NCBI GenBank assembly: GCA_964526435.1
Contig: CAZGIC010000002.1
Location: forward strand, 1-64,000
Length of the DNA stretch: 64,000 nt
Reading direction: 5' to 3'
Source: Gallispira sp964526435
Lineage (GTDB): Bacteria > Bacillota > Clostridia > Lachnospirales > CAG-274
Under the pieces are notes generated by a model. The model was not told where the DNA came from. It saw nothing but the letters and a program-made list of their open reading frames with translations, and did not search any database. A program made the position numbers and the translations under genes. This document shows, piece after piece, positions 7,640 through 16,426 of the stretch (position 1 is the first letter of the stretch; the number at the start of each line of letters is the position of its first letter).

Positions 7640-10600
7640 ATGAAGAAAAGAATTTTTTGTGCCGGTATTGCAATTGCAATGACATTGAGCAGTTTGGGAC
7701 CGGTACCTTCTATAGCTGCTATTGATAACAGCTGGATTGCAGACTGGACAGGAACAGATGGCAGCATTAACTTCAGTATTACAACAACAGATGATAATAC
7801 AGTTGTAATGGAGAATACAAAGGTTAATAACGGTAAGTTTTCTGACAGTGAAGACAGTATAATTTATTATGCAAAAGAATTTGATGTGTCAGATGATTTT
7901 GAAATAAGTGCAAGTGTAACAATAGATGAATATAATACAATGGATGAAAGCAGTAACCCTCAGCAGGGATCTGTAGGCATTGCTGTTTTAGACTCCCTTT
8001 ATCATAAAACAGATGAAATTTCTTATGATGACGGACTTTTTCTTGGAACATATGCTGAAAGTTCTTCAGATGATTTGACTTTCAGAGCTATGTCAAGAAA
8101 TTCATCTTCTGTAAAAGAAATAAGTGAAGCTCTTTCTGACTCTATTTCAAATACAGGCAGTAATTTAGGTACATTTAATCTTTCTATAAAAAAAGTGGGC
8201 AATGCTTATACTTTGACATGTGATGATCAAAGTGTGGTTGTTGAAATGACTTCTTTTGAAAATACAGTTTACCCATGCTTATATATAGCAAGGAATGTTA
8301 AAGCAACTTTTTCTAATGTTAAAGTGGTAAAGGCATCTAAAAAGCCTGTTTCAATGAGTATTGAGGGAAGTTATAAGACAGATTACATATATGGTGAGGA
8401 TATAGACCTTACAGGCATTAAAGTTATGGTAACTTATGATGATGGGTCAACAGAAGAAGTAAATGATTATCTTATAAAAGGTTTTAACTCTAATAAAACA
8501 GGAAAACAGGTAGTTACTCTTGTAGAAGGTGACGCAAAGGCAACAATATCTGTTCAGGTAAGTGATCTTAAAGTTACTGATATAACAGTTGATTTTGAAC
8601 CTATAAAAACTACATATGCAAAAGGTGATTTATTTAAAACAGAAGGTATACAGGTGACAGCTACATACAGCGATGGCACAAGTGAAATACTTGATGAAGA
8701 CGAGTATGTTTTCAAAATTGATAACAAAGCTATTGAAGAAGGAGATGCTGTTACAAGTACAGGCAATAAGCAGGTTAAAGTTTACAGAACTGATGAAGAG
8801 GGTATATCTTCAAATAATGTTTCAGGAAATTTTTATATAACTGTTAATAAAAACTCTATCGATACAATAACAGTAAAGGAACCTAATAAGGTTATTTATT
8901 ATTTAGGCGATGAATTTGATGCTACGGGAATGACAGTGACATCAAGTTATATTAACAATTCAGGTAATACTGTTGAAGAAATATTAAAAAAATCAGACTA
9001 TACTGTTTCAGGTTTTGACAGCAGTACCATAGGAGATAAAACAATTACTGTAACATCTGTTGCAAATCCTGATGTTACAGCAACATTTAAAATAAATGTG
9101 TTTGATAGACAGCCTCAGAGTATACAGGTGTCAGAATATCCAAGGACTACTTATGCCGTAGGAGAAGAGTTTGATTCAAGTGATATGATAGTATCTATTG
9201 TATACGATAATGGTGATATTGAAGCTACAGATAATTATACTGTTGATACATCTGATTTTGATACAAGTGCTGTTGGAACAACTTCTGTAACTATTGTATC
9301 TGAAGGTTTTCAAAGCGTTACACTGCCTGTAACTGTAGTTGCAGAAATGAATAATGTGTGGAGAAGTGCTACATTCGGACAGAGTTCAGGTTATGATAAG
9401 AGTTCTGATCTTGTAGGTGTTACTGCTGACAATTACGGTACAGTTGAGGGAAAAATAAATGTTAAAGCATGGGACGGTGCCGGAAAAATTACCAATGACC
9501 ATGATGGTATGACATATTATTATACTCAGATTGCAGGAGACAGTGATTTTAAAATAAGTGCTGATATTACAGTAGACAGGTATCTTGAACATGATAACGA
9601 TGATACAAAGAGAAACGGTCAGGAAGCCTTTGGTATAATGGCAAGAGATGTTATACCTCTTGAAGGAACTGATGGCAGTATTACAATTGACCCTAATTCA
9701 GCAGTAGTTGATGATGAAGGTGTTGCTGTACCTATGAATAATAATACAGTATTTGCGTCAAATATGGTTATTTTAGGTGGATATTCAGGTACAGGTTGGC
9801 CTACAGATACTACATCTGCTTCTTATGAAAAAAATGCAAATATAAACAGAATAAATCTTCTTATAAGAGATGGCGTAACAGCTATTGACGGTGGAGGAAC
9901 AAGAATAGGACCTTATGCGGTAAGTTCTGATTTTCCTAAGGAAGGAAATAAGTACAGGCTCACTCTTGAAAGATTAAACGGTGGTTTAATGGCTAAATGC
10001 TATAACTATCAGACTGATGAAACAATGGAGTATTACTATTATGACGACAGTTTTCTTACAACACAGAATCCCGATGTTGCATATGTAGGTTTCTTTGCAG
10101 CAAGATGGGCGGAAATAACTGTTGAAAACGTAGACTTCTATGAAACAAGCAAGGAAACTGACAGAACTATTGAAAGCAGTGAACAGAGTGTTGAAACTGC
10201 AGAACTTTATTTCAGAGATGATCCTTATTCAACAAGTTCTGTTTATGAATTTGATCTTGATCTTGACAATGCATCAGGTACTATTACAGTAAAGATGAAT
10301 GACAAGATTATTGCGCAGGACAGACCTATTTCAGATGTGGAACATTTTACAGCTAATTTAAATACTAATTCAGTAAATAAACTTGTTGCAGTGTTTACAC
10401 CTGATGACAGTCTTAATTTAACAAGCTATGAACCTATTATTATAAGGGAAGAAATATATCATAAGAGCATAGATCAGTCAGTGAAAACTGTATATGCAAG
10501 TCCTGACGGAAGCTTTAAGGGTGATGGTACAGAAAATAATCCTTATGATATTTATACAGCTATAGGTTTCCTTCAGCCGGGACAGACTCTTATACTTAAA

Positions 10601-11593
10601 AACGGAACATATAAGCTTACAAAGCCTATTGAAGTTTTATATGGCGATGACGGAACAGCTAACAATATGATTACAGTACAGGCTGAAGAGAAAGGCAAGG
10701 TAATTGTTGATTGTCAGAAAATTACAGCAGGTGTTATACACGGCGGCAGTTACTGGTATTACAAAGATATTGAATTTACTAATTCTGCCGATAATCAAAA
10801 GTGTTTCCACTTAGGCGGCAGCAACAATATTATTGAAAACTGTGTATTCTCAAATAACGGTGATCTGGGACTTCAGATAAGCCGAATAAATGGTACTTTA
10901 CAGCCTACATATGATACATGGCCTGCAAATAACCTTATTGTTGACTGTGAGTCATATAATAACTGTGATCCAGCAATGATTAATGCTGACGGATTTGGTG
11001 CAAAGCTTACTGTAGGTGACGGTAATGTATTTAGAAACTGTAAATCTCATCATAATCTTGATGACGGCTGGGATTTGTATACAAAGGTTAATACAGGTGC
11101 TATTGGTGCCGTAACCCTTGAAAACTGTGAATCATACAGAAACGGCTGGAGATTAAATGAAGATGGTACGGAAACACCGTACAATGCAGGTGGAAATAAC
11201 GGATTTAAGTGTGGAGGAGAAAATGTTGCAGTTCAGCATGTTTTAATTAACTGTACTGCATGGGGTAACGGTAATAATGGTATTACTACAAATTCAAATC
11301 CTGCACTTAAGCTTGTCAATGTAACTGCATATGATAATGAGGGAGCTAATATAAGACTTTACAGCGATAAACCTGAAGAATATGATTATGATGTGCAGGG
11401 TGTATATTCTGTTAATGGCGGAGTAGCCGATGTTGTGGGTACTGTTACAGAGGATACGGAATATACAAATGCAAGTGAAACACCTCTTTTAAGCACTATT
11501 AATTACTGGTGCAACAGTAATGGTGTTGGTGTAAATTCTGAAGGAAGTACATTATCCACAGTTGAAAGCATAAACAAACTCAAAAATAATTAA
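7640..11593 (+). CDS. Secreted PL9-family pectate lyase with Ig-like modules
   Basis: 1317 aa. Signal peptide residues 1-27. Residues ~28-235 look like a beta-sandwich (laminin G-like) module. About four bacterial Ig-like (Big_3) repeats follow at ~238-565, each with a YxxGxxxDxxG start. Another beta-sandwich module spans ~568-845. The catalytic right-handed beta-helix is at ~948-1270, with the PL9 hallmark NADGFGAKLTVGDGNVFRNC and GWDLYTK; Lys1122 in GAKLTVG is the expected catalytic base. There is no dockerin or wall-anchor motif, so it is probably free or carbohydrate-bound. It would cleave polygalacturonate by beta-elimination, Ca-dependently in known PL9 enzymes. Confidence 0.88.
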   Translation: MKKRIFCAGIAIAMTLSSLGPVPSIAAIDNSWIADWTGTDGSINFSITTTDDNTVVMENTKVNNGKFSDSEDSIIYYAKEFDVSDDFEISASVTIDEYNTMDESSNPQQGSVGIAVLDSLYHKTDEISYDDGLFLGTYAESSSDDLTFRAMSRNSSSVKEISEALSDSISNTGSNLGTFNLSIKKVGNAYTLTCDDQSVVVEMTSFENTVYPCLYIARNVKATFSNVKVVKASKKPVSMSIEGSYKTDYIYGEDIDLTGIKVMVTYDDGSTEEVNDYLIKGFNSNKTGKQVVTLVEGDAKATISVQVSDLKVTDITVDFEPIKTTYAKGDLFKTEGIQVTATYSDGTSEILDEDEYVFKIDNKAIEEGDAVTSTGNKQVKVYRTDEEGISSNNVSGNFYITVNKNSIDTITVKEPNKVIYYLGDEFDATGMTVTSSYINNSGNTVEEILKKSDYTVSGFDSSTIGDKTITVTSVANPDVTATFKINVFDRQPQSIQVSEYPRTTYAVGEEFDSSDMIVSIVYDNGDIEATDNYTVDTSDFDTSAVGTTSVTIVSEGFQSVTLPVTVVAEMNNVWRSATFGQSSGYDKSSDLVGVTADNYGTVEGKINVKAWDGAGKITNDHDGMTYYYTQIAGDSDFKISADITVDRYLEHDNDDTKRNGQEAFGIMARDVIPLEGTDGSITIDPNSAVVDDEGVAVPMNNNTVFASNMVILGGYSGTGWPTDTTSASYEKNANINRINLLIRDGVTAIDGGGTRIGPYAVSSDFPKEGNKYRLTLERLNGGLMAKCYNYQTDETMEYYYYDDSFLTTQNPDVAYVGFFAARWAEITVENVDFYETSKETDRTIESSEQSVETAELYFRDDPYSTSSVYEFDLDLDNASGTITVKMNDKIIAQDRPISDVEHFTANLNTNSVNKLVAVFTPDDSLNLTSYEPIIIREEIYHKSIDQSVKTVYASPDGSFKGDGTENNPYDIYTAIGFLQPGQTLILKNGTYKLTKPIEVLYGDDGTANNMITVQAEEKGKVIVDCQKITAGVIHGGSYWYYKDIEFTNSADNQKCFHLGGSNNIIENCVFSNNGDLGLQISRINGTLQPTYDTWPANNLIVDCESYNNCDPAMINADGFGAKLTVGDGNVFRNCKSHHNLDDGWDLYTKVNTGAIGAVTLENCESYRNGWRLNEDGTETPYNAGGNNGFKCGGENVAVQHVLINCTAWGNGNNGITTNSNPALKLVNVTAYDNEGANIRLYSDKPEEYDYDVQGVYSVNGGVADVVGTVTEDTEYTNASETPLLSTINYWCNSNGVGVNSEGSTLSTVESINKLKNN

Positions 11594-11605
11594 AATAACA
11601 GACAG

Positions 11606-11634
11606 ACCTCCCTGAAATATGGGAGGTTTTGTTT
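11606..11634 (+). terminator. Terminator of the PL9 gene
   Basis: ACCTCCC/GGGAGGT stem with an 8-base loop, then TTTGTTT. Confidence 0.8.
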
Positions 11635-11647
11635 AGAGGTAAGATTT

Positions 11648-12316
11648 ATGGAATTTAAGGGATTTAATGAGTATACAAATGAATATCTTGTGGGAATAAG
11701 GTTCAATAATAACAAAGAGTGGTTTCAGGCTCATAAGGATATGTATAATGAAAATGTTCATAATACAATCGTTGCTCTGGCAAATGAAATTTTAATGAAA
11801 ATGGTTGAGCTTGATCCTGATTTTACTGAAAAACCAAGAGTGTCAAGAGCTAACAGAGATGTCAGATTTTCAAAAGATAAGTCGCCATATAAGGTATGTA
11901 AATGGTTCTTTTTTAAAAATGCGATGACTAATGGAAGCATACCCCACGATGCACCCGGATATTTTTTTGAAATGTCTGCTGATTGGTGGAGATATGGTCT
12001 TTTTTACGGAGATAATCCAAAGGTTATGGAAAATTTCAGAGCGAGGATATATGCCGATCCTGCAGGGTGTGAAAGGATTCTTAAGCTTGCTGACAGACAA
12101 AATATTTTTACTCTTGAGGGAGAAGATTATAAAAGAATTTTTAACAAAGAGCTTGATCCTTATCTTAATAAATGGGTACAAAAAAAGTGGATAACTTATG
12201 TGCGGTATGAAAATTATGATAATATGGATTTTTATTCTCCAAAGCTTGTAGATACTGTTTTTGAAGGCTTTAAGAAGATATATCCTGTGTATAAGTATTT
12301 TAAGTTAGGGTGCTGA
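11648..12316 (+). CDS. DUF2461 family protein
   Basis: 222 aa, full length for the DUF2461/TIGR02453 family. Typical features are FNNNKEWFQAHKDMYNENV near residue 20, the central RVSRANRDVRFSKDKSPYK and a Trp/Tyr-rich C-terminal half. The function of the family is unknown. The next gene starts 1 base after this stop codon, so the pair is translated from one message. Confidence 0.85.
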   Translation: MEFKGFNEYTNEYLVGIRFNNNKEWFQAHKDMYNENVHNTIVALANEILMKMVELDPDFTEKPRVSRANRDVRFSKDKSPYKVCKWFFFKNAMTNGSIPHDAPGYFFEMSADWWRYGLFYGDNPKVMENFRARIYADPAGCERILKLADRQNIFTLEGEDYKRIFNKELDPYLNKWVQKKWITYVRYENYDNMDFYSPKLVDTVFEGFKKIYPVYKYFKLGC

Positions 12317-12317
12317 T

Positions 12318-14252
12318 ATGAAAAAAACTATAGGAATACTTGCCCATGTTGATGCAGGCAAAACTACATTGTCAGATATGCTTCTTTATATATCAGGCAA
12401 GGTAAGAAATCTCGGACGGGTAAATAACAAAACTTCAAATCTTGATACAAATGAAATAGAAAAATTGAGAGGTATTACTATATTTGCCGACCAGGCACAA
12501 TTTGAATATGGTAAAAATGTATATTATCTTATTGATACTCCCGGACATATAGATTTCTCTCCTGAAACGGAGCGTTCTCTTATGGCTCTTGATTATGCCG
12601 TTCTTCTTATAAACGGACCTGCGGGAGTTCAAAGTCATACCTTTACTCTTTTTAGGCTTCTTGAAAGTTATAAAATACCTTTTTTTATATTTGTAAATAA
12701 AACTGATATGGAAGGTTTTGATGCTGATAAAGTAATAAATGATATAAAGATTAAGCTTACTAAAAATATTGCTGTAATAGATAATATTGAAGAAAGTGCA
12801 GAAATGGCAGCAGAAAATGATGAAAATTTTCTCGAAAAGTATATTGAAGGTGAATACACTAAAGAAGATATTGTAAACAGCCTTTCTGTTCTTATAAAGG
12901 AAAGAAAACTTTATCCTGTATGTATGGGTTCAGCTTTAAGCAGTGAAAGTATAAGGAAGTTTTTTAATATTTTTGTCAGACTTACTTATACAGATTACAA
13001 TGAAAATGGTGATTTTGAGGGTGTTGTTTATAAGATAAGGAATACAGATACAAGGCTTACATTTATAAAGTGTTTAAAGGGAAAAATGAATGTAAAAGAT
13101 GAGCTTGAATTTGAAGAAATTGAGAAGATAAATGAAATAAGATTTTACAACGGAGCAAAGTATGAAAATGCACAGTCAGCACAGGCAGGAGATGTTTTTG
13201 CAGTAACAGGATTAAAAAGTCCTGTTTGCGGAAATTTAATAAAGAATAAAAACAATAGTACGGAAAAAAGAAAATATATGCTTCAGTCTGCTCTTGAAGC
13301 AGGAGTAATAATCAAAGATAATACAGATGTTACAACGGTTTTGAAAAAACTCCGAATTGTTGAAAGTGAAGAACCTTCTTTATCAGTGCATTTTAACAAT
13401 GAAACTCAGGAAATTTTGATTTACGCAATGGGCAAAATACAGCTTGAGGTTTTAGAGCAGGAAGTTAAAGACAGATTTAATCTGGAAATAGGATTTAAAG
13501 CTCCAAAAATTCAGTATAGGGAAAGTATTTCTGCTCCTGTTACAGGTTACGGTCATTTTGAGCCAATGCGTCATTATGCAGAAGTTAAGCTTAGACTTGA
13601 GCCAGGAGGAAGAGGCAGCGGTATAACATTTGAGTCAAAGTGTGATAAGGAAAGACTTCCCCTTCACTGGCACAAGCTTATTGAAAAGCATATTTTTGAA
13701 AAGACTCATATAGGAATTCTTACGGGAAGTCCACTCACTGATATACATATTGTGCTTGTTGACGGTAAAGATCATTTAAAGCATACTGAACCGGGAGATT
13801 TCAGAGAGGCAACATACAGGGCTGTAAGACAGGGTCTGGAAAAAGCTGAGAACATACTTCTGGAGCCCTATTACAGTTTTGAAATATATGCAGAATCCCA
13901 ATATACAGGCAGAATAATGTCAGATATACAAAAACGGAGAGGCAGTTTTGAGCCGCCCTTACAAAGTGAAAATTCTGTATATCTTAAAGGAAGGGGTCCC
14001 ATTGAGGAATTTATGGATTACGGAACAGAATTTCTTGCTTTTACAAAGGGTACAGGAACTATAAATATGTATTTTGACGGATATGAAGTTTGTGATGAAT
14101 CTGTTAAAAACAGAGTGATAGAAGAAAGAGCATATAATAAGGGGGCAGACAAGGCTAACCCTTCAAGCTCTGTATTTGCGGCAAAGGGTACTTCCTTTGT
14201 TGCAGAGTGGTATGAATGTGAACAGTATATGAGGACTTACAGTGAGGAATAA
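12318..14252 (+). CDS. Tet(M)-like ribosomal-protection GTPase, divergent
   Basis: 644-aa translational GTPase of the EF-G-like ribosomal protection class. G1 is AHVDAGKTT (9-17), the effector region has RGITI, G3 is DTPGH and G4 is NKTD. Later domains follow the Tet(M)/Tet(O) layout. In the domain IV loop that in Tet(M) reads SPVSTPADF and dislodges tetracycline, this protein reads LKHTEPGDF, so resistance should not be assumed. It lies in a housekeeping cluster with no mobile element, which suggests an intrinsic translation factor. Tetracycline protection remains possible but unproven. Confidence 0.8.
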   Translation: MKKTIGILAHVDAGKTTLSDMLLYISGKVRNLGRVNNKTSNLDTNEIEKLRGITIFADQAQFEYGKNVYYLIDTPGHIDFSPETERSLMALDYAVLLINGPAGVQSHTFTLFRLLESYKIPFFIFVNKTDMEGFDADKVINDIKIKLTKNIAVIDNIEESAEMAAENDENFLEKYIEGEYTKEDIVNSLSVLIKERKLYPVCMGSALSSESIRKFFNIFVRLTYTDYNENGDFEGVVYKIRNTDTRLTFIKCLKGKMNVKDELEFEEIEKINEIRFYNGAKYENAQSAQAGDVFAVTGLKSPVCGNLIKNKNNSTEKRKYMLQSALEAGVIIKDNTDVTTVLKKLRIVESEEPSLSVHFNNETQEILIYAMGKIQLEVLEQEVKDRFNLEIGFKAPKIQYRESISAPVTGYGHFEPMRHYAEVKLRLEPGGRGSGITFESKCDKERLPLHWHKLIEKHIFEKTHIGILTGSPLTDIHIVLVDGKDHLKHTEPGDFREATYRAVRQGLEKAENILLEPYYSFEIYAESQYTGRIMSDIQKRRGSFEPPLQSENSVYLKGRGPIEEFMDYGTEFLAFTKGTGTINMYFDGYEVCDESVKNRVIEERAYNKGADKANPSSSVFAAKGTSFVAEWYECEQYMRTYSEE

Positions 14253-14255
14253 CCT

Positions 14256-14969
14256 ATGGATTACAAAAAATATATGGATATAGCACTTGAGGAAGCAAAT
14301 ATTGCTTTTAATAACAATGAAGTTCCCATTGGCTGTGTTATTGTATATGATGATAAGGTCATAGGCAGAGGCTCAAATCAGAGAGTGACAAAGGGAAATG
14401 TCCTTGCCCATGCTGAAATTATTGCCATAAATGAAGCTTGTGAATATATGGGTGACTGGAGGCTTGAAGGCTGTACTCTTTTTGTGACGGTAGAGCCCTG
14501 CCCTATGTGTGCAGGAGCAATTTTACAGGCAAGAGTAAAGGAAGTTGTATTTGGGACAAGAAACCCGAAAGCAGGCTGTGCAGGATCAATTTATAATATT
14601 TTGCAGGATGACAGATTTAACCACATTGTTGAAATAACAGAGGGAGTATGTCAGGAAGAATGTATGGGGCTTATGAAGTCTTTTTTTAAGAAGTTCAGAC
14701 AAAAAAGTGACTTAAGAAACATACCCGGTGTAGGCAAAAATATGGAGCATCATTTTAAAAGTCTGGGAATAAACTCCATTGAAGATTTAAAAGGAAAAGA
14801 CCCGGAAGAATTATATATTGCTGACTGCAGAAACAAGGGTACAGATATTGACAGATGGGTTCTCTATGTATTCAGGCTTGCTGTTTACTATGCGGAAAAT
14901 GAAGTCCATGATGCAGAGAAATTAAAATTGTTGTACTGGAAGGAAAAAGAGTACAGGAAAGGAAAATAA
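14256..14969 (+). CDS. tadA: tRNA adenosine-34 deaminase fused to a Cdd1-type helix-hairpin-helix domain
   Basis: Residues 1-150 are a complete TadA: zinc ligands in HAE (His52, catalytic Glu54) and PCPMC (Cys82, Cys85), with the usual RNPKAGCAGS loop. TadA makes inosine-34 in tRNA-Arg. Residues ~152-237 match the Cdd1 (pathogenicity locus) family, with RNIPGVGKNMEHHFKSLGI, DCRNKGTDIDRWVLYVFRLAVYY and the closing KLKLLYWK. Cdd1 is normally a separate small protein. The frame is continuous with no stop or internal start site, so the fusion looks genuine. The gene starts 3 bases after the GTPase stop codon. Confidence 0.88.
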   Translation: MDYKKYMDIALEEANIAFNNNEVPIGCVIVYDDKVIGRGSNQRVTKGNVLAHAEIIAINEACEYMGDWRLEGCTLFVTVEPCPMCAGAILQARVKEVVFGTRNPKAGCAGSIYNILQDDRFNHIVEITEGVCQEECMGLMKSFFKKFRQKSDLRNIPGVGKNMEHHFKSLGINSIEDLKGKDPEELYIADCRNKGTDIDRWVLYVFRLAVYYAENEVHDAEKLKLLYWKEKEYRKGK

Positions 14970-14974
14970 TTGTT

Positions 14975-15613
14975 ATGAAAGCTGTTATATTTGATTTTGA
15001 CGGAACTATAGCAGACAGTACCTATGTCTGGAAAAAGGTTGATGAAGATTTTTTCAGAGCAAGAGGTATGGAGGTTCCTGAAGATTATGTTGATGCTATA
15101 AGCACAATGAGCTTTGTAAGCGGTGCAGTTTACACAAAGGAAAAATACAATCTGCCCGAAACTGTTGAAGATATTATGGCTGAATGGAATGTTCATGCAC
15201 TAAGGGAGTATGCGGAGAATGTACGGCTTAAGCCCTATGCAAGGGAATACATAGCAGAACACAAAAACAAAGGATATAAGATTGGTCTTGCAACTGCATC
15301 AAATCCTGAATTTTACATACCTGTACTTGAAAGGGAGGGTATTATAAACTGGTTTGATGCCTTTGCTGACGGAACAAGCGGAGCAAGAAATAAGGATTAT
15401 CCTGATATATATATATTGTGTGCTGAAAAAATGGGTGTTAAGCCTGAAAACTGTTTTGTCTATGAGGATATTTTAAAAGGAGTTATATCAGCAAAATCTG
15501 CCGGTATGACAGTCACTGCTGTTTACGATGAAGGCAACAAAGACCGATGGCAGGAAACAAAGAAAGAAGCCCATCATTTTATAATGAGTTTCAGAGACTG
15601 CTTAAGCATATAA
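14975..15613 (+). CDS. HAD-family phosphatase (beta-phosphoglucomutase-like)
   Basis: 212 aa. It has the HAD motif FDFDGTIADS at the N-terminus, a helical cap, the Ser/Thr motif LATASN and the C-terminal FVYEDILKGVISAKSAGM. Cap type and length fit the subfamily that includes beta-phosphoglucomutase and sugar-phosphate phosphatases. The substrate cannot be deduced. It follows tadA by 5 bases and ends the DUF2461-GTPase-tadA-HAD operon. Confidence 0.85.
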   Translation: MKAVIFDFDGTIADSTYVWKKVDEDFFRARGMEVPEDYVDAISTMSFVSGAVYTKEKYNLPETVEDIMAEWNVHALREYAENVRLKPYAREYIAEHKNKGYKIGLATASNPEFYIPVLEREGIINWFDAFADGTSGARNKDYPDIYILCAEKMGVKPENCFVYEDILKGVISAKSAGMTVTAVYDEGNKDRWQETKKEAHHFIMSFRDCLSI

Positions 15614-15650
15614 TGGGAGTTATTGACAAAAAAACTTAATTAAAAATTAG

Positions 15651-15679
15651 TTGACATTTATACAAATAAATAGTAAAAT
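15651..15679 (+). promoter_or_regulatory. Promoter of the SRP RNA
   Basis: Consensus TTGACA (15651-15656), 17-base spacer, TAAAAT (15674-15679), placing the start at about 15686-15688, exactly at the RNA's 5' end. Confidence 0.85.
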
Positions 15680-15687
15680 AAAGTAGT

Positions 15688-15954
15688 CCTGTGCTAGTCG
15701 GGGAGGTAGCGGTGCCCTGTAGTCTGCAATCCGCTTAGCAGAGATTATGTCCGCACTGAGGCTTTAGTTTGTGGGGTCAGCCTGCAGGCTTTTGATGTTG
15801 ACGATTGAGTCTTGCACAACGGGAACCTGTGAACCGTGTCAGATCCGGAAGGAAGCAGCACTAAGCAGTCATTTTCGTGTGTTGCAAGGTAGCTTGGTCT
15901 GAGTTGAAACCTGTTGTAACGCCCGGAGGCTACTGTCGAAGTGGGATGCACAGG
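15688..15954 (+). ncRNA. ffs: Signal recognition particle RNA, large (Alu-domain) form
   Basis: 267 nt. The ends CCTGTGC (15688-15694) and GCACAGG (15948-15954) pair to close the long rod. The apical helix 8 carries the universal SRP sequence around CCGGAAGGAAGCAGCA near 15847-15862. The 5' part (GGGAGGTAGCGGTGCCCTGT) forms the Alu domain, as in Bacillus and Clostridia. A T run starts directly after the closing stem. The RNA binds Ffh and targets membrane and secreted proteins. Confidence 0.97.
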
Positions 15955-16016
15955 ATTTTTTTTATTGAGTATAAATAAATAGGTCTTGAAAAATATGTGA
16001 ATTATTATAAAAATAG

Positions 16017-16045
16017 TTGATTTTATTTTTTTTAAGGTGTATAAT
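16017..16045 (+). promoter_or_regulatory. Promoter of the putative small RNA
   Basis: TTGATT (16017-16022), 17-base spacer, TATAAT (16040-16045). The predicted start is near 16052, and no reading frame of note follows. Confidence 0.65.
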
Positions 16046-16246
16046 ATATTTGTTAATAAGTATTATGGTAAACTGATGAAGAATCGACATTTTAAATAAG
16101 GCGATTTTTGTAATATGGTCGAATATCTTGATAGCAAAACTTTGTTCCCCCCAACTATCTCGGATAGTTTTCAAAGTTAGAGTTGTTTTCAGCTTTTGTT
16201 ATTAAGTATCCGAGGTAAACAATGTTTTCTAATTATATCAGTTTGT

Positions 16247-16291
16247 GGCAATACTGACATTCCTCCCAGTTTTCAGTACTGTCTTTTTTTG
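16247..16291 (+). terminator. First intrinsic terminator of the sRNA locus
   Basis: Arms 16247-16257 and 16273-16283 (10 of 11 paired) followed by a run of T. The loop holds CCTCCC. Confidence 0.75.
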
Positions 16292-16362
16292 TAGAAACCT
16301 GTATTTATTAACAAGCACAGCGAGATCGGAAATTAAAAGCTGTGTTAAGCTATTAGCTGCAG

Positions 16363-16396
16363 AAAACTCTCTTCCCCCTAACAGAGAGTTTTTTGT
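16363..16396 (+). terminator. Second intrinsic terminator of the sRNA locus
   Basis: Perfect 10-bp stem AAAACTCTCT/AGAGAGTTTT, loop TCCCCCTAAC, T-rich tail. It also separates the locus from the convergent spoIIP gene. Confidence 0.85.
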
Positions 16397-16426
16397 TTTG
16401 TACAGTATTTTAAATCATTTCTTTAA

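Larger units (their letters stand above)
16052..16396 (+). ncRNA. Putative regulatory small RNA(s) with C-rich unpaired segments
   Basis: A promoter and two successive intrinsic terminators frame a region without a plausible ORF. Hairpin 1 (16138-16178) has stacked stems AACTTTG/CAAAGTT and AACTATC/GATAGTT with an unpaired TTCCCCCC. Hairpin 2 (16247-16283) is an 11-bp stem (one mismatch) with CCTCCC in its loop, followed by eight T. Hairpin 3 (16363-16392) is a perfect 10-bp stem with loop TCCCCCTAAC, then T-rich sequence. Exposed C-rich motifs are typical of Firmicute sRNAs that bind Shine-Dalgarno sequences, such as the LhrC and Rsa families. It may be one read-through RNA or two tandem RNAs. 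The family is not recognised. Confidence 0.6.

Noticed and set aside
12318..14252. Acquired tetracycline resistance gene on a mobile element
   Set aside because: No integrase, transposase, mobilisation gene or composition shift nearby, and it is co-transcribed with housekeeping genes.
15745..15951. Minus-strand 68-codon ORF over the SRP RNA
   Set aside because: It is an accidental open frame on the opposite strand of a clear SRP RNA, without a ribosome binding site.
16052..16396. 6S RNA or T-box leader
   Set aside because: No long closing stem with a central bubble, no T-box sequence and no downstream gene in the right orientation; two internal terminators argue for small RNAs.
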